From the NCBI GenBank assembly GCA_032173965.1, contig CM063284.1:109011410-109075409 (forward strand): 64,000 bases of DNA, given 5' to 3'. Shown in pieces: positions 25,058 to 36,857 of the stretch; the first letter of the stretch is position 1, and the number at the start of each line of letters is the position of its first letter. This DNA comes from Sitta carolinensis (lineage: Eukaryota > Chordata > Aves > Passeriformes > Sittidae). Below the pieces are notes generated by a model. That model saw only the letters and a program-made list of their open reading frames with translations. It was not told the origin of the DNA and searched no databases. A program made the position numbers and the translations under genes.

Positions 25058-27359
25058 GAAACATCAAGTTTACACTGAAATACTAGCTAAGACAATGGTG
25101 TTTATATTGACTATTGCGGATTTAATACACTGGCTTCTAAAAATATTAGTATAATGTTAGCACTGATTTATAATAATCCTTTCTGTTACTTGCTACATCG
25201 CCATTACTCACCATAAACTCAGCCGATCAGAACAGCGATTCTTAGTGGAAAAAAGGTAATATTTCGTTAGTGAGTTTGTTGGGTTCTTCCCTCACCCACC
25301 TCCCCAAATTTTTTTCTTCATTGACATATTTTTGGCAGTTGAAATCTCTTCACAGGGTTGATGTCTTCTATGCATTAATTGATAAACATAACACAGACAA
25401 GACACCTTTGGAGATTTTTCACAGCTCAAGCTCCTTTGGCTTGATGGGCAAATGGCTTAGAACCTCCTCGTATTTCCTAAAAGTTAGAACACAGCAGCAC
25501 TAAGAGGTTCAGCAGCAGCTGTTTGGCCAATCAATATGTGTGTATAGGCCAGCTAATCAGCACAAGTGTAGCTCCAAACCAATCTCATCATTTCACATAT
25601 TGATTATTCACATTTCCTTATTGATACCTGCCATGTGGAAGAAGAACCTGGTTACTTCATGGTCTACTTCAGTTATATGCAGAATTTCACTATATACACT
25701 GCTAGAAAGCAGACACTTTTTGAGAATGAGACAGCAAACTGTAAGCTCCACAACTGCATAATTCAGTAGCTCTTTTAGGGATAAATAATGAAGATACACT
25801 CAAGAATAAATGTCAGCCAGTAAATTATTCTTGGATTTTTGAAAGATACTGTTTTCAGCATGCCTTCCATGTATGTCACAGCCTTTTTGATCCACTCTAA
25901 TAAAAGTGCATGACTTTACCCAGTGGAAATTTTTTGAAAACACATCTTAGTCTGTACTCTATTATATGCAGTGGTAACATCATTTTGAGACTGGACTGGC
26001 TGACAGGCCTTCCTAAGTTGACAAGACACTATGTTTTGTTTTGCTCAGATCCCATGGTTTGGAGCCCCCTCAGTACAATCAAAGGTAGTGCCTACACAGA
26101 GCTAAATACAGTGGTCATCTCTACCTCTAGAAGCCTCCACACTGCTGTTAGAGTTATCAAAGAGTACAGGACTGGGCAATTAGCAGCACCCTTTCTTTAG
26201 CAGTGGGGTAATTATCATATCAATTCATAAAAGCCTGCCAAAAACCCTGCAGTAAAAATAAAATTACCTGGGAAAAAGTTTGTTCCCAGATTCTGGATAA
26301 ATGTCTCAGTATCCCAAATGATTATAATAATTTTTTTCCATTTTCTTTTTTCTGTTACACTAAAACTGATGTGCTGTTTGGAGGGGAAGAAAAAGAATAA
26401 TAATATAAAATAGCATCTCCCACTGAGCTTGTCACCTTAGTCTCCCAACATCTCTTTGAAATACATCAAGTAAAAGCACTGACATTCTTAACTTTATGTC
26501 TCTCCTTTGAGATTCTTTTAAATGTTAGTTTGCTGGTTTACATTTCCTCTGCTGAACCCGTTGTTTGCAGCCAACTTCTGTCTTTTGTTTGGAGCTTTCT
26601 GCTTAGTTTTGCATCTAAGTTTCACTTCTAATTTATTTCTATATAGCTCAAACTCCCCAGTGCTGCCTGAGGACATGAAAAGATGATACAGTACCATTAG
26701 TGTATTAATGTACAATAATGCTGAGCTTATGGTATCAAAGTAATCCTCATTGATTGGTGTCTCCAAAGACATGAAACACAGAATAACAACATTAAGCAGT
26801 ACAATTTGCCTCCAGCAGGAGTTTTAGCTGCAATTACACTGCCAGGGACCACCTCAGTAGCTGCATTTTAGAGGGGCAAGAGACATCAGAGTAGCCTTCT
26901 TGTTCAGGGAAAAGTAGCTACTTTTTTTTTCTGTGTCTATGTAAGTGTAGCCATGGCAGCTCATGGAATATATTAATTACATTATTACATCTACTGACCA
27001 TGGCCTAGGGCTATTTTTGGTTTGTTTTTGGTTTTTCCTCCCATGTTTATCAATTTCTATTTTTCTCATCTATTTTCATCTATTTTCTATTTATCCCTTT
27101 GTCCCTCACATTTTGTCCTTCTCTCATCCCACAGGAAACACTTTAATTACAGATGCAGTATCAACCATCTCTTCAATCTCTTGATCATCTATTGATTTTG
27201 ATCACTCAAAATTAGCCAGAAAGATAATCCCAAAGAAGTCCCATTCTTTTTACTCCTGGATAAGATAGGGAACTGAAAGAAATGGTTACAAGGTATGCAA
27301 CATTTTTGTAGGCAAAGGAGGCACCTTTAGACCTTATAAAATTTTAGAGAGACAACTGT
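25058..27359. other. Unique non-coding DNA
   Basis: Several 60-96 codon frames occur, but none has a domain, a coding-like start context or neighbours that support it. No repeat recognised. Confidence 0.5.
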
Positions 27360-27840
27360 AGTTTCCAGTGCAGCACCATGTCAGGAGAAAATCCCTAGAG
27401 TCGACAACAATTTATATATCACACCAGGGAGCAGGAGGAGTGGCTGTGTCACAGGTTTCAAGAAACTGGGAATCCAGGGTGACAAAACATCTGGCATGGA
27501 AGTACCTTCATCCTCACAGGAAGCAACCTTATGATATACTTCAGCAGGAAGAGCAAAGCCGATCCAGTGGTGGTACCAGGGTCACCAACCTCCCAGTGGT
27601 TTCTTGGTCAGTCCACAGGGATGAGGCAGGTCTGAGGTCAAGCTGGAAAGTCAGAAGGTATGGATGAGCAAGGCACTTGGCAAGCATAACTACAGCATGG
27701 GTCCTTTAGGACCAAGGGAAGGACCTGCATAGAAATGCAGCTCCCAAGCAAAGGGGAGTGATAGGGACCAGCAAGGCTTATCCCAGCTCACCCTGCAGAG
27801 ATACCTAGCAACTACATGATCCCACAACAGCTATGCCTAA
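27360..27840. other. GC-richer block, possible degraded interspersed repeat
   Basis: This 480-bp block is purine-rich and GC-richer than its surroundings, with phrases such as 'gcaggtctgaggtcaagc' that resemble dispersed LTR-type sequences in birds. I cannot name a family, and found no TG...CA ends with matching target duplications. The 99-codon plus-strand frame inside shows no domain. Confidence 0.3.
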
Positions 27841-28229
27841 GTTTCTGTGGCACACTGATATCTCCCTATTTTTCAAACTATTCCCATTTGGAAAACCTGA
27901 ATACAGACTGAGTATAGACTATTATTTCATACGTTTAAAGATGTAAATCATAATGGAATGTCAAATGTGTTTATTAACATGACTGTCCATAACAATCAGA
28001 CTTCTAGTCTTGTCAATAGGAAAGGGAATTGTATAAAAACCTAGAATTTCTTGAAACCATGTTGACTGTCATTAAAACAATATTTACAATTATTTAGACT
28101 TCCACTATTTTGCACAATTTTTATTAATCTTCTGTTACTGATGTCAATATACAGAGCTCTAGATCAACCTTTCCCAATCTAATGTTCGAATTATGATGAT
28201 CGTCCTCTTATACTCTTAAATTCTGACAG

Positions 28230-30660
28230 TTTTCCAGGACTTTTGTAAGTAGTAGTAGGAAGAGTCCTGTGCAAAAATCATCTAGTTTTCTGGAAAGAAT
28301 AAAAGAGCTCTTAAACCAGTTAATTTTCCCCACACAGAACATACAGCTGTATGCTCCCACATCACATGCTGCATCATGTGCTACAGCTGGTCAGCTTAAA
28401 TCTTTCAAGCATTCCTCCCTTTCACCACAGTTGTTTCCACTGATAAGCAAAAACTTAACAGTTTCTTCTCTAGAGAGAAGTTCTGATGTTGACTTCTACT
28501 AACTGCCTTTCAGTCTGCACTCTGGAAAGTTATTATTTGTTGATTAGATATTCAATCTACTGCAGGTAGGATCTTTTCCACAGGATCCCTGAAAAGACGA
28601 TCATGATTAGCAGAGTTCTACCCTGGGATGCTGTATTTTGAAAAGTTTTCTTTGCCACCTTTCTCTTCAAGCATGTTTACTTGTTTATATGAGTATCAGG
28701 ACTTCATAATTCACTTTAAAAAAATCAGCAAATTACAGCCTCTACAGCACACAACCAATACTCTGTCCAATACTCAAATCTCTTATCATCCTTGCTCTTG
28801 ACATTCTTTTAAGAATCAGCAGATGCTTTTTTCCTCTCTCACAGTCTATCTTGAAGCATGTTTTGTGCTCCAGTAGCCTGCAATCCTCATTCCTTTTTCG
28901 GATTTACTGGAAAGAGGCTTGCATGCTTCTCTTGTTCCAAAGGACTGATCTTTCATAAATTCAAAAGGCTTCTAGAATTTCACATGTCTAACGTTAGGTG
29001 TACTAGGCCAGATCACAGATATCTATGTCTGTAATTTCATTCTCTGAAGAGAACTGTCTGCTCCATCCTAAGTACTTGCCATCTGATGAGTCTTCTCTAG
29101 ATTTTTATCCCCAACAAGTGAGCAGCCCTTCACAAACTTCAAAAAGGTCCTGCAGTGATTAAGGAAGAAGGAATGGAGTTTACTGCATTTTTCCTTTGTG
29201 CAGCCTTGTTTGGTGGTGCTCTAAAAGCTGACATCTGTTACCTCAGGTTATTCCATAACCTTGATGTTCTGATTATTTCTGGAACAGATCTTTTATCCTG
29301 TTATTGTTTTCACAACACTGTCAAGAATTGTACTCATCTGCCTCGTGCCTGAATTGGTGCTGGATGATTCATTTTTTTCTTCTGTGAGGTTCATCTTTTA
29401 TCTCTGTCCATTCAAATGATTCATCTTCATGACTTCAAGAAGTGTTGAGAGGTGATTCAGATCTGAGAGGTCTGGGTTTCACAATTAAGGAGCTGCTCTT
29501 ACTTCAGAGTGATTCTCTCTTTAAGACTTTAAGTTTGAGATGTAACTAGGCAAGTTACAAATACATTTGTTGATTAAATAACAGTAACAAGAAGCAAATA
29601 AGCCAACTATTACTTATATTAAAATTATAAAATGCATTATTATTACGAACTAGTTAGTAATTTTTCATATCATAAGAAAAAATTAAATATATTGGTGATT
29701 ATTATTATTAATAATTACTACTATAATTATTATGAATAATTACAAACTCATCAACCTTCCCTTCTACACTGCTTAGTACTGGGGTTCAAGTCTATCCATC
29801 TTCACTCCATCCTTCCACTCCAAGTTGCTTGGGCATAAGCTTAACGGAGTGGATGGTTCAAGGAGTTTTCCCTTTGGTGCTCCAAAGGTCTTGGGTCCAT
29901 AGTTCTATTCCCAGCTACAGGTGTCCACAATCATACTTGCTAAAGATTCAGCCTCCTATGTTCTTTACATGATTTTGTTCTGTCTTGTTTACAATTTCTT
30001 TATTTTCTGGAATGTCTTTTTTCCCTGCTCTCGCCTCAAGTACTATGTCCAAACTCCTTCTCAACAGACAACACCTCACAAATTGCATTTTCCTCCCTAG
30101 TGGAGTACCTGTTCAAATCAGTGCACATCCTAAGCCTAACAAGTGCCCCTCAATGACTCCAAAGATTGTCATCTTTGCCTTTCAGCAGCTGTCCTTCGCT
30201 ACTACTCAACAACTTTGATCTGATCCTCTGATAGAAGTCTGAACTTCTCAGCCATGTTTAAGATGTGGAGGGGAAGTGGCTAAAGGGATTAAATTGCTTT
30301 CTTTTTTTAACAGACAGTTTATGTCAGCTGTCTCAAGGGAAGTCTTATCTGAAAGCTTCCATGTTCCTCCAGTAATCTCAGCCTTTGTTTACTGCTGTAG
30401 GAAAGGTGCCAGCTTTAAATGCTCTATCTATCAGTTGCCTCCGACAACCCTTACCACCATCTCCTAAAACAATTTGCTAAACATTTTCCTAAAACATTTT
30501 CTTTCTCATTCTTGCTATCTGGAAAGAAAATGTTTCCTTACCACTTTCCTCCATGCACTGCTGTCTTCAGGAGGAAGGTCCCTCTACAGCTACTCCCTAA
30601 TTGATGCCTCTGGGAGCCATGCAGCTTTGCTGGTCCAAGGAGCTTAAAACCACATGAGAC
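28230..30660 (-). other. Possible decayed coding-like segment, unidentified
   Basis: Read on the minus strand, several stretches translate into hydrophilic, protein-like sequence broken by stops and frame changes. Examples are EDESFEWTEIKDEPHRRKK (about 29372-29430) and LSSSEGQLLKGKDDNLWSH (about 30153-30212). The two lie in different frames. No intron-like breaks or poly-A tail (poly-T at the low end) were found. The stop density is only slightly below the random expectation for this composition, so the signal is weak. Alternatives are an old retrocopy, a 3' UTR or lncRNA exon, or chance. I do not recognise any family. Confidence 0.2.
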
Positions 30661-31524
30661 AATTCAGTTATGATATTTTCTTCCAGAGAACCTCACTACG
30701 TCCATGTAATCTGAAATGGGAGACCTAAAATCAGCATTGACAAGTTAATTAATAATTTGTATTAACAATGAAATATTCACTTTTCAGGTATCTCTAACAG
30801 TTTTCTAATAGCACTTGATAGAAGCAAAATGAAAGTACACTTACATCAGTACTGGAAATCAGATAAGAAAAAGGGATTTTTTTTTTTTTAAAGTCCAAGC
30901 CCAGGAGACAGAAAATGTTACTACAGAATCGGTGAAAAAATGTCCCCTCAAAATTGCACTCATCCATGAACAGCTTTAATAATCTAAAGTGCTCCCATTT
31001 TATGGCATGGACTGGAGCTATCAGCTTACTTCACAGAAAATAATATTGAGTCTTTTCAGGTCACTAAGGTACACTATGGACACAGGCAGGAGAATAATGT
31101 CATATATTTCCTGTGTACATATCGATTTATCTATCTTTAGTACCTGATTACCAAACCATTAGCTGAAATCTATTCAGGAACAAACTAAGATGTCTGATAA
31201 CATAAAGTAACTGAAAGAGACATCAGGAATTATATCAATTCTCTTGTCTGAATTACCTCAAGCATCCAACTATATTATGCTCTGGTAGTACCTGTGGTCA
31301 CAACCACCCTTCAGATGAATCTTTCAAAGTGGATTTCACTAGGATTAAGAGTAAGAAGAAACTCATTGGGGAGTTTATAGATTCTTCTCAGTTGACTGAG
31401 TTCATATTTTACTGACACATTCGTATCACATAAAGATATTTTATCTTACTAAAAAAATTATGTTTCCTGACCTTGCCCATTTTGTGGTGAGCTTGATTTG
31501 GACAATACGTGTTGTGGCACAGAT
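30661..31524. other. Unique non-coding DNA
   Basis: I see no gene or recognised repeat. A 12-13 T run lies near 30880. Confidence 0.5.
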
Positions 31525-31620
31525 AGATTTTTCATTCTGTGTTGACTCAACTGAGAATGCTACCATGTTGACAGGCAGATTTTTCATTCCATGTCGACTC
31601 AACTGACAATGTTACCATGT
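31525..31620. repeat. Imperfect tandem duplication, two 44-bp units, 52-bp period
   Basis: Unit 1 is at 31525-31568 and unit 2 at 31577-31620. Both begin AGATTTTTCATT and end TACCATGT, and they match at 39 of 44 positions by my count. They are separated by 8 bp. The divergence indicates an old local duplication. Confidence 0.9.
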
Positions 31621-32571
31621 ACAAAACTGTATTTTTTCAACATGTCAGGGAGATGCTGGTAAATTTCATGTGAGCTGAATTATTTTTGGTAAGGAGTACC
31701 TTTGGTCTTTCATAAAAGGAACAGTATTGACAAACAGCCCTAGCAGTCCTAATATAAACAAGGTTTATATTAGGAAATAGCTCTCAGATTACTGCCAGCA
31801 GAATTTAAAGTCCGTAATTATGTAGAATAATAAAAAAATCTTATGGGAATTAAACCTCCACATCATTAATCAAATTTTAAAAGGCATGGTAAGGGTAAGC
31901 GATGTTAACTTTAGAGTGAGCTAATAAAAGAGAAGACCATAGGCTGTTACATAAAGAAGTAAATAGTTTGAAACCACAAAAGAAAATACCTAAATTAATC
32001 AATATATTACTGTGCAATATTGAATATGCTTACATTTGTCCATAAATTGTTATTTAAATTTGTGTTCACAAACTAGAACAATGAACAATTCTCTTAATAA
32101 GACATGTGATAAGAGAATCAATAACTTATGAGAACTCTTTCCTGCCCTGTAATAATATTGATGTCTATGAACATCTTACCAGATGCTCAGGCAGGGATGC
32201 ATCTAGAACTGTATCCACAAGACCTACCTGGCCCATGATATGTTTACACTACAGCAAAACCAAGAAATATATCTTTGGAATTGACTTATTACAGTTCATT
32301 CAGAGTTATGTGCTGGAACTAAAGTGAATTTGCTGAAAATTTCCCAACCAAAAAGAAAAAGAAATATAGAAACTACAATAAGTTTCTATTCTTACTTCAT
32401 CACAGGAAAGAGAGAAACATGAGAAGGATGAAAAAGCACATTTTTTTTCTAGTATGTTTTACTTCTGAATGTTTACATAAATCTGAATAAAAGTAATTTT
32501 TTTCCTAGAGGGATGGTTTTCTGTGTGATTCCTAATTCTCTGTGCTGATTTACAGGACAGAACATGTCAAT

Positions 32572-32680
32572 CCAATCAGCAAGTCACTTTGGGGTGTGTG
32601 CACTGTACAAGCTGTCTGTGAAGTGCTGCCTGTGCCACTGGATTTAAAAAGCAGAGCAGTTTCAGGAGTTTTTATCTCTG
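32572..32680 (+). promoter_or_regulatory. CCAAT/TATA-like core-promoter arrangement (weak)
   Basis: CCAATCA at 32572-32578 is followed 65-70 bp downstream by TTTAAAAA at 32643-32650. This is close to the usual CCAAT-to-TATA spacing of RNA polymerase II promoters and would predict a start near 32675. The local sequence is GC-richer than the background. No downstream gene is visible, so it could be a chance match or a promoter of a non-coding transcript. Confidence 0.2.
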
Positions 32681-35245
32681 CATGACTGCTGGCTAGGGAT
32701 TTGAACAGAAAACTACAAGAGGAAATTGGTTTGGACAACAACTTCTGTACATAATTCTTATTAATTCGAAGATGAAATGCAGTCTCTTAGAAACTAAAAA
32801 TGATAGTGTGATGGCTTACTCAGTATGGTTATTGCTATGGGATTCAGCCCCATTTTCTAAGGATTAGAACTGACTTCCCAACATTGCCTATTTACTGGGA
32901 ACAGAATTGCTGGAATTCTTCCTCTAAGAGACAGGGCTTATAAAGAACAAAGGGAATATCAGAAGAGTGAAGCTCTCTGTTTCCCAGTACACAGAAGACA
33001 TGCAAGAGAGCTCTAAGGGGGGAAGAGAGGCTCCATTTCAATGTTGTTGAACCTTTACTTTATGTTTGAATGGGGTTTTGGTCAGGAAATTTAAAGTTTA
33101 TATAGAAGGAAAGAGACTACAAGGTATTGACATTTATATTTAGTATGGGACATATGATTTTTCTTAAGTAAAAATAACTGCTAAAACACACCAAAATAAA
33201 GTTTGTACTCTGGGATGGTGTTCAAAGTTTTTGTTTCTTTCTCTTCTAAGTTAATAAATTACAGTATGTGTTTGTCTCCATATCTCAATAAAAAGCTCAT
33301 GGTTTCTAAACTCAGGGTGCATTGTTAATTTCTGTGTCAGAGAAAAGAAATAAATCTTTATATATTATAGACTTTGGGACAAAATTTCTATAGAATTTAT
33401 GTATATTTACTCTTGACTTCTTTGGCCCAGCTTGTCAGTAGCTTTACAGGTGGCTGGGTGAGAAAAGTTTCCAGGGCTTTAATTCTATAACTGAATGCTG
33501 TAAGGAGTTTTCTTTTAAAAGTGAAAATTCTCTCTCTCCTTCTTTTATTTTGTATCCTCTTCCACAGCAATTTTAAATATTTTTATGACTAGCAAGACTT
33601 AGCACAATATTCAAACAAGTTTTCTTTACCTGGTCATAAAGATATTAGTTTTAGATTAAAATATTTCCTTTCAGCTGTATACTGCTAATCTTAATCTTAC
33701 GGGTGATTCACTCTCTTGAAGTGCAATTAGCCACTACTCAAATGCAAAGGTCATAAAAGAATGAAGCATAACTGTAGCAGACACTACAAGAAAGCAATAA
33801 TTATCCTCTTTTTGGACCTGGCGGGTATCTAATTTTAAGTGTGCATGGCTTCACAACCAAGAAAACCACGAGGTCCAGTCTTATTTAGTACAAAATTTTA
33901 ACTATTTTCATAGTATTCTTTTAAGTTTTGTAAAAGAAAGAGCTTCCAGAACAGTAATTTAGATGAAATTAATTGCATAATGAAAGAACAAAAAAGATAA
34001 ATCAGAAAGGCACAGAAATCACTTAGTTGTCTGATTCATATGGCAAGAATCATATAGATTGCATGAAATTTGGGGCATAGCTGGGTGCAGCTCCTCAAGA
34101 TTTTATATTTTCTTTTAATATATATATAATATATACTAAGCTTACTATGTTTTCTACAGATCTATATTTCCAGTAGTACAGTTCCATTCACTCAGAGAAA
34201 AATTCTAAAGAAAATAATTAAATGACTAAATACAGACCTACAGATTTTGAACACAAGTAATTTATGAGTTCTGGTAAGAATGCAATCTGATAAGTCCAGA
34301 GAATAAAAGAAATCTGTATTTTATTGACAAAGGTACAAATTATTTTTTTAAATATCAGTAATGAATTATTTTATCTAGTGTAATTAAAGGGAATATGTGA
34401 GTCATCTAAGATTGCTATATTAGCAATATTCTAAATATTACATGTTTAATGTTTGAATTTTTTCACAGTGGATATGTTTGATATTGACCTAAGTTCTCAT
34501 GAGCAATAGTAAGCAAATTTTATGATGACCAAAAAAAATGTTCAGAAGAAAAAAGAATCTATATCTTCTCTAAAGAAATACAACATAAACTCACACAAAT
34601 TGTTAGAATAAGAAAATAATGCAAAAGTACCATGAAAATAAGCCAAAAATTGCTTATCAAAAGAATGTTGGGTAGAAATTGAAACCCCTTTTTATAGAGG
34701 TCAGATTCTGCAAAAGTTTGAGGAGACGGCTCGTCCCTATATTTGCTTACATTGAAACAACCCTATAAAAGAAAAATGTACTACCATTCTTAGAAAGACA
34801 CATAATTCAGCCCTCAGGTTTTGCAAGACATCTGACAGCCACAAGCCATGGTCTCATCCTTGCTTTGTACACCTGATTTTGGGGAAAGACCAATACATAA
34901 TTTTTTTAAATACTCATATCCCCATCTTTCTCTCTGGATATTCCTCTGTCAAGTACTTTTGGAACTGTATTTTCTCGATTGCTTCTAGGAGGTTAATGGA
35001 CCATGTTACTAGCTAAGGCAGCCCAAACAGTATTCAAATATTTCAGTCAGGTTCTTCAAGTTTTTTCTAGCACATACTTTATTAAATTATTGATGATACA
35101 AAGGTAAAAATGGTTCAAAAATGTTTACCTGCTTTTATTACTTGGGAAGAAGCAGATCAACCATTCCTCATTTTTGAAGCTCTTCTTTCTTATAACACTA
35201 TCAGTCCTTACACTAATGCTGCATATATTGAATATTGATTATTGT
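32681..35245. other. Unique AT-rich non-coding DNA
   Basis: No gene recognised. A short (TA)n block lies at about 34118-34136 and a 7-bp-arm hairpin (ATTGCTA, TAT, TAGCAAT) at 34411-34427. Confidence 0.5.
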
Positions 35246-35451
35246 TGTAGGGGCCAGACTGAATATGGCCAAACACTGGCCAGGAAAAGCAGGTCTTATT
35301 CGGCAGGGAAACCCCCAAGCCTGTGGATGTTTCCAGTTTGCCTCTCAGCAGCTCCTGTGTACAACTACTTTTGCTGATTCCTTCAACCTTCCTTTCTCCC
35401 TCCTCTCAAGAGAGACTACTTGTGATTTTGTCAATAAAATCTTATCTCACA
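35246..35451 (+). mobile_element. LTR-like segment, uncertain
   Basis: This GC-richer 206-bp segment begins TGTAGGGGCC, contains a polyadenylation signal AATAAA at 35433-35438 shortly before its end, and can be bounded by CA at 35450-35451. Those are LTR-like properties. Against this, it is short for an LTR and lacks an obvious TATA box before the AATAAA. I found no matching target duplication at its ends. Three overlapping short open frames here have no recognisable domain. Confidence 0.3.
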
Positions 35452-35660
35452 GTATATAAAAAGGCACAGATACAAGTTCAGAGAAGCCTAACAGTAAGTA
35501 ATAATATCTGGTTTGGATATGAAGTATTCCTCAGACTTAACAAATCCTTAGATATCTTCTATTCATCTGTCTACATATGATTTTTGCTTCCTAACCCCTC
35601 AGCCATAAACTGTACAAGGTGATGGACAGGTCAACTTCCTGTCCATACAACAGCTTTTCT

Positions 35661-35785
35661 TCATAGAATCATAGAATGCTTTGGGTTGGAAGGGACCTTA
35701 AAGATCATCAGCTGCCTCTGCCTCCTTTCCCCATGGGCCAGGGTACTTATCACTAGGCCAGGTTGCTCAGAGCCTCATGTGATAT
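35661..35785 (-). mobile_element. CR1 LINE 3'-terminal fragment, antisense
   Basis: Begins with the CR1 terminal octamer repeat in reverse (TCATAGAATCATAGAATG), then 'ctttgggttggaaggga', 'ccatgggccagggtactt' and 'actaggccaggttgctca'. This is the extreme 3' end of a typical avian CR1, with its octamer end intact. It is 5'-truncated to about 125 bp. It lies about 210 bp after the LTR-like segment. It is the clearest marker in the window of an avian origin. Confidence 0.95.
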
Positions 35786-36817
35786 GTAGTCCTTTCCATG
35801 AGCATGTGTCAAAAATCCAGATCAGATCTATTTCTCCACTATGATGGAAAACCTAGAAGAGAATTCTTCCAATCACATCTTCCTGTTATCCATGCTCTGT
35901 ACCGTTTTTGTTAGCCCTGTTATAACCTTGTCTTTTCCAAGTGCCTATCTGGTCCTTAGTCCTGCCTTTATTGTAAGTGGAGGAAAGATTTGACATTCAG
36001 GAGAAAATAAAATTCTGGAATTTATAGAAACTTAAATTTCCCTATATGGATTGAAACCCTTCCTAAATTAGCAGCTGCAACAGAACAACTGCAGAAATTC
36101 TGCTAAACTTGTTTGCTGTCACATTTTTCTTCGAGTCTTATAATTACCCAGTGACATTTCTTCATACAAGTAACGAGAAGGGACTCCACCAAAATCTGCT
36201 ATCAGCAAGTAGGTTATTTTGTCCTACAGAAAATATCAATGCTTGACCAACTGTGCTAGAGAATGCTACCTATATTTTCACCTTCCAAAATAGTTTGAAA
36301 ATATTTTGCCTGTGTCTGGGTCAGATATGCTTTCTGCCTGACATCACTCAATTATAACTAAATGAAATGAATTTTCACGTCTGAGAAAGAGCTTCTCAGC
36401 TGTTATCTTGGGCCATCCAAAACACCAAGTGTTGGGAGAGGACAGCATCACACAGGTGGCTTTCAAATAGGTTGTTTCCAAGGATACAATTAGAAATATG
36501 CCGAACAGATGAGAATTCAGAGATCATTGTTTATTTGAGATTGTCACCTCAGGGCTACTGTTTTCTTCACAGCATAATTGTTGGCATGTAGAAGCAGGGA
36601 TGTCCCCATTTTTATTTGAAAAGTAATAGTGAACATCTATACTGATTTGAGATGAAACCTACTGCAAGACAAATAAGGTTAATTTTAAAGCTATGTGGAG
36701 GAACATAGGGAGCCACTTCTCCATGGATGTTATCTGTCTTTCTCAGTGATTTCACAGCAGGGATCAATGCTTTTGAGCTTTTCTTCCATTTCACTGAGCA
36801 ATTACAGGTGTTTTCCA
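35786..36817. other. Unique non-coding DNA
   Basis: I see no gene or recognised repeat. Confidence 0.5.
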
Positions 36818-36857
36818 GCTGAAAAATGTGGTGATTTGCTGAAAAATGTAGTGATGA
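36818..36857. repeat. 20-bp tandem duplication
   Basis: GCTGAAAAATGTGGTGATTT is followed directly by a second copy with three differences. It is a short local duplication with no evident function. Confidence 0.85.

Noticed and set aside
35012..35030. Similarity of GCTAAGGCAGCCCAAACAG to the hairpin at 50617-50640
   Set aside because: Only about 12-15 matching bases and not palindromic here; too short to claim a repeat family.
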